Shown here: one piece after another, positions 22,701 through 28,700 of the stretch
Position numbering within the stretch: the first letter of the stretch is position 1
Layout of the letters: each line of letters opens with the position of its first letter
Source: Oopsacas minuta
Lineage: Eukaryota; Porifera; Hexactinellida; Lyssacinosida; Leucopsacidae
Direction of reading: 5' to 3'
Assembly (NCBI GenBank): GCA_024704765.1
Contig: JAKMXF010000110.1
Location: 620,001-684,000, forward strand
Length of the DNA: 64,000 bases
Translations under genes and position numbers: made by a program
The notes under the pieces: generated by a model
Databases searched by the model: none
Seen by the model: only the letters and a program-made list of their open reading frames with translations
Told to the model about the DNA's origin: nothing

Positions 22701-25700
22701 AGTTCTGACACAGATAAGTCCATACAAGAGAAAATCTATACTATCAGTCATTTTATCAACAAAAAGTCTCAAATCACAGATATATACATAATTAAGCATA
22801 CTTGCATACCATTTTAGAACCCGGCACAGTAGAAATTGATAGATTCAGATAAAGCTATAGCTAGTACGTTAGTATACGAGCCAGGCCCAAATACTTGTAT
22901 ACTCTGTTGGAATGTCCAACTTCCTTTAATTCAGGGCATTAAGTACACCGGTGGGAGTGGAAGTAGTGAGAGAATACTAAGATGGTAAAATAGGGAACTG
23001 GAATAAACTGAGAATATGATGAAACAAACCTTGTATGCTATTACTCCAATAACAAGTCCCAGAGCTATTATCACGAGTGTAATAAGAGTAACAAATGATC
23101 CCATAACCTTAACAAATAGTTCCCCAGAGGGTTGAAAGAACTCTCCTTCATCAGTGATCGGGTTAACCTTTTGAATTAATTTCTTATACCAATTCATGTT
23201 ACAGCTCTCATATCTGTTACGTAGCTTGTTCTCATACTCAGGTCTAGTGTGTTCCTGAATAGAAAAAATCTCAAATCACCGACATGAATTTCTCAATACC
23301 CATTTTAGAATGTTAAAAACGAATCCTACGTCCCTGTTTATCCCTATTTAACAAGTGGAAGCTAATGTATAGGATAACTTTGAAATGTGTTCATCAAAAG
23401 GTGTGAGAATGATTAATCATATGATAAATCAGTGTGTATATATTTAATAGAATGATTGACCAAGGCACTCACCTCTTCATCTAGGGAAGAGAGATCCCAA
23501 TCGTACTTGAGAGTAGCCACATTCCTTTTCCAAGCTTCTAAAAATAGAATCGCCCAGAATGCTGTGAATATGGAAAATAAAATAGTAGCTTCATTGTCAA
23601 ACAGTTTGTAGAACTAAGAAACAAAAAATATAATAACCGTCCGCACAGCTCAGTGTTCATCTTAAGACGAAGGTTAGAACTTCGAAATATCACAAAAAAT
23701 ATGTAACGGACCCAAGAAGATAAACATGAGCTACTGAGGAACCAGAAATCACATCTATGTTCACATAGAGGACACATGTAGAACTCCACAGGATCAGCTC
23801 CACAAATATCAGCCTTGGCCGGGTTCAGAATTGGGATGAATATGGTCAGTAGACCATAAATGAACACCAGCAGTCCAACGACTGATGCGTAGAATAGCCA
23901 GCGGGTGTATAGGCCTATAGGATTATAATATAACAAAAAAAACTGGTGGTACTGGCAAAAATGTGAAAAATTCAGGCAAATATCGGGGAATCGAGCATTT
24001 TTAGGCAAAATCCCGGAGTCCTTAGAAGGAACACTGACTGGACCCCTTGGTCGTCCACGGACGACAGCAGGGGTCCACAGTTAAATGGCTGGGAACCGCT
24101 TGGATAAATGAATCACGAATTGGTAAGAGCTACAAACTTGAAACTCCCATCATATAGAAACTCAAGGAACCACGATGGATACTCCGATATAACCGAAGTT
24201 TATATGTTACTTTAACAGTTCGAGACCATATTTGTACAATTTAAGATTTATATAAAAGCGGATATTTCCATATATCCATGGTCAATTTAACCGGAGCTAA
24301 CAGTAGCTAATAATGTTATCGAAAAAGCTAACTCAAAGAGATACAAAAAGATACACACAGTAAATATATAGTATAAAGGAAAGGGGGAACTACATCCAAC
24401 TAGAAAAGAAAAGAAAAGTCTTAGTAAACCAATGTTTATTGGTATAACTGGATGAAAAGAAGTAAAAGGAGAGCGAGTATAAGTAGGTTCGTTGGAAGAA
24501 GGGCAGCTCCAGCACTATAGCATCGAGTGCATAGATCGGCATCATCGTCACATGACGGGGGCAAGCGGTACACGGAAAAGTCAGGTGTAAGAAATATGAA
24601 GGTAGTAAAATTAAACTGATGACGAACAAGTATAATATCGTTTTGAAACACGACGTCCAGGTTTATGACAGTATCATTAACTATTGTAGCTGTGTATGTA
24701 ATATTTCCAGTGTATGTCGTGCCTCCAAATGTATAGTTCGTATCAGTTTTGAGGTAAGCATAAACATCGGGAGAAATTTCTGTTGCGAATGCAAGGAAAT
24801 AGAGTATTGGCTCGTCTGTGTCTTCTAAAGTACTGTGGAATTCATTGGGCATATACGTACACGAATCTGGGGTATATATAAATAGTAGGTTATCGTCACG
24901 ACTGGTTAGAAGTGTTTGATCGGGCATGACAGCAAGCCTCAAGCCCTGAGGCACATCCTCCCATTCCTCAATAGGAGTTTGTTGTAAGAGGAATGTCGTT
25001 ACGCTGGTATTCAAATCAGTTGAGTAGAATGTGACATTACCGGTTTGGTAGAAGCTACTATTAGCCAGTTCTGTTATATCATCTCCGTACACGAAAGAGA
25101 GAAAAGAGAAACAAAGAAATGTGGACAAGAGCTTCATTTGCTAATTAAACCACTTTTATTAAATTTATACAAAGTTAGTTGGAAACTTGTTTCAGCTCTA
25201 CTGCCGGCATTAAGTTTACCTGTCACATGAATATTGTTATTATTTCACCATTTTATCAGTGAAATACAACTACACAATATATTTACTAACTAACGGGTAA
25301 ATAGAAGTGATTTTATCCTCACAGACCTCCTTTAACACGCTTAATTAACATATTTACAAGTTGAATCATTGAATTTTCCTGAATTGGACACTTTGCGATA
25401 TGATAACGTCATAAACTGACGAGATATGAAATACCATCTGCCCTCATGCTTAGATGTACATCATGTGGAGCTGAAACAAGTTTCTCATTAACAGGGACCT
25501 AATGGACAACTACTTCAAACAGTAAAAGTATTTTCCAATTGGAAAGGGAGAGAATATTTAGGAGAGGTTTCTTAGACTATTAAACAAATTCACCTTTATA
25601 TAGGCAATCTATGAAGGCGACAGACACTATAATTATTATTGCAGCTCAGCAAAAGAAGATTGAATCAGACAATATGCTAGTCACAAGATATATGGAATCA

Positions 25701-28700
25701 CACGTATTTGAACACAACAACACTTTTATTTCTTAGCGCAGCCCTATAGGGCGATGCCAAAATGGCATGGATGATGTTCAAAGTTCGTATTTAAATTTGT
25801 TGGAAAAGGACAGATCCAGCACTATAACATTCGGGACATAGATTAGTAATTCCATTACATGCAGAGGGCAATTAGAACACAGACAATACGTGTGTAACAA
25901 GTTGGAACGTAGAGTAGGTTAATTGAAAATTGGCGATTAAATAACCTGTCTGAAATAGGAGTTGAACACAGACAACGTCTCGTTAACTAGAAGGGCTGTA
26001 TATGTTATGTTCCGAATTTGCGAGACAGCTTAGTCCTCAAAGGATTATAAACCCTAGTTTACGATATGTGCGGGTTTCTGCGGTCCAAATAAATTGTAGC
26101 TCAGTTTGGTAGAATCAGTTTGGTAGAAACTTCAGTTCGCCAATGTATAGACCATCCATGAGGGCAACAGGTAATGTAATATTTTGCAGGATCAACCAAC
26201 AGACACAACTAAAGAATCAAGCAGACATAATCCATCTGATCAACAGCATACAAAAATACTTGATTGCGTAAAGAAATAGCTTGAAAAGCAATTACAATAT
26301 ATCACCTATTCATGAAATATTGCATACGTGGAGTAAACAACTCTACAATTAATCCTACGTGTATTTGATAATTAATATTAATTTTGTCAGTCAGTAGTGA
26401 ATAGTGACGGAAAATCTATCAGTTTATGACGTCACTAAAGTACTAAAATCTCGATTTGGGTGAAAACGAAGTGGTAAGATTCTAGTGTTCCTTTCTGCAA
26501 CGAACGTAGCAGAAATCGGGTAACGGTTAGATGTATTCTTTAAGTAATCGACAGCTCCCAAACGCTCATAGGCTATAGCCACACTTTTCAGAAATTTTGT
26601 ATAATTACCACGCCCAATTCGATATATTTTGTCAAATTAGTTTTTGGGATCGCGGCCCCCAGTTTGATAACCACTGCTGTATATTACGAAAGCGTTAACA
26701 GTGAGTTGTACGAAAAATAGTGAATGTATTTAGTAGAAAAGCACACAAAGAAGATACAACTAGTAATTCTAAGTCTAAGGGTAAACATATCCAGCGAACA
26801 AATGAGAAGAACATTCTTAAGCAAATGTCTATTAATAGAACTGGATGAAAAGTAAGAAAAGGAGAGTGAGGATAATTAAGTTCGTTGGAAGAAGGACAGC
26901 TCCAGCACTATAGCATTGAGTGCATAGATCGGCTATTTCATCACATTGAGGGGGCAGGGTGAACATGAACAAAGAAAACTCTGGTGTTAGAAGATCGAAG
27001 GTAGAGAAGTTTACTTGAAAATTGGCGTCGAAATATTCGGTCTCAAACTGGAAATTAAACATAGACAATGTCTCATTAACAACACGTACAGTATACGTTA
27101 CGTTCCCATATACCGGAGAATAAAATAAGATCATAGATAAGCAGGTGACGATATACATCCAACTGTCCGAAAGGAACACAAAACTTCGGTTAGAATACAG
27201 TACGCCTGGTTAATCCGCACAGCACTGCTCAAATTACAAAAATAATGTGTTTGAATCAACGGAGTCCGCACGCTTACCAACCTCTTCTAACTATTCCCCA
27301 GAAATTTCAGAATTTTCCCCTATTCTAGTAGAAAATTCCTTGAAAAGACCAAATGTAGCAAGTGGAGGATTTGCACAATCCATATTTTCTTTGCGACAAG
27401 TAATGAGCCATCTGTTTTCACGGTCCCTTAGCTTCGATAAAACGGGAGAAATCTTTAAAATTCTTGAAAGAAACAGACGCTAAATTTCGTAATATTTTCT
27501 AGTTTTCCCTCCACCATATGACTAATTAAGGTATTCATGAACTAACCTTGCGTAAAATTACAGGGCTAATGCCTTCAAGCATTGCCTATTCGAATAGAAT
27601 AAATAGTTTTCGAGCTTTATTATATTCATATTTCAAGAGTACTTTCGTTCACTGTGTAGAGCATCGGTTCCCAAACTGGTCCACGGACGACAGCAGGAGT
27701 TCACCTAGGTGCAGTGCTAGTTCAGCACCCACGAATGACACAAAGTACCAACTGTGAGATTCAAATTTGTGTAGGATTAATATGTTACCGTCCAAAAGTG
27801 CTACCATAAATCCCTAGATAACACCTGCATAAGGCCGTCCATAGGATCTCAAAATATGTATTACAGTATGGGAATGGTACACGTAATGTGTCAATAATGG
27901 TATTTGGGATCTATGGGTGAAAAGCACTTATCCATTAATTCTTCGTAGACAATAAATACTTTTTAGCTGAATTAGTCGATGAAACTCTTGTCAACATTCC
28001 TTTGTCTCGCTTTCGTTGCCTTCGCATACGGAGATCATATCGCAGAACTATCTAACAGTAGCTTCTACCAAACCGGTTATACGACAGCTTATACAGACAT
28101 AGCAAACAATATTACATATATTTACAACAATACTCCTATTTCAGAATGGGACGATGTATCTAAAGGACTAAGACTGACTGTTCTGCCTGATTTTAGTGTC
28201 CTTACCAGTCGTGACGATGAGATACAATATTTTTGGAGCCAAGTTCTCTGCGCTTATAAAAAGAGAGAATTCTACAACCCCTTTGAAGCTAACGATCGCT
28301 CTGTCTTCTATTTTCTTCCAATGGCAAAGGAAGGACCCGATGGTGTTTTCAAATACTCCACGACTGATACGAACTCCTCAATATACTCCGTGTTGCAAGC
28401 TGGAATTATTACGTATACGGCTACCATAATTAACGATACATTGTCCATGTTTGACTTTAAGTTCGAGGACAAGGATTCATACACCACTTATCTAACAAAC
28501 TACTCAACTTTCGAGCTTCTTATGCCGGAATTTTCGGTGTACCGGTTGCCACCACAATGTAGCGAGTCTCGACACCTATGTACCAGTTGTCCAACTCAGC
28601 CACTTACAGAGATTAAGGATTATTCCGCAAGTGGGACTCTCAGAATTACCCGAACCAATTTGACCACAGGTGAGGAACAGACCATCGTGGAAGAAATCCC

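Noticed and set aside
22931-23914. A second, separate anoctamin gene
   Set aside because: Its exons continue the same protein between the exons at 29.7 kb and 16.5 kb with no repeated region and matching phases.
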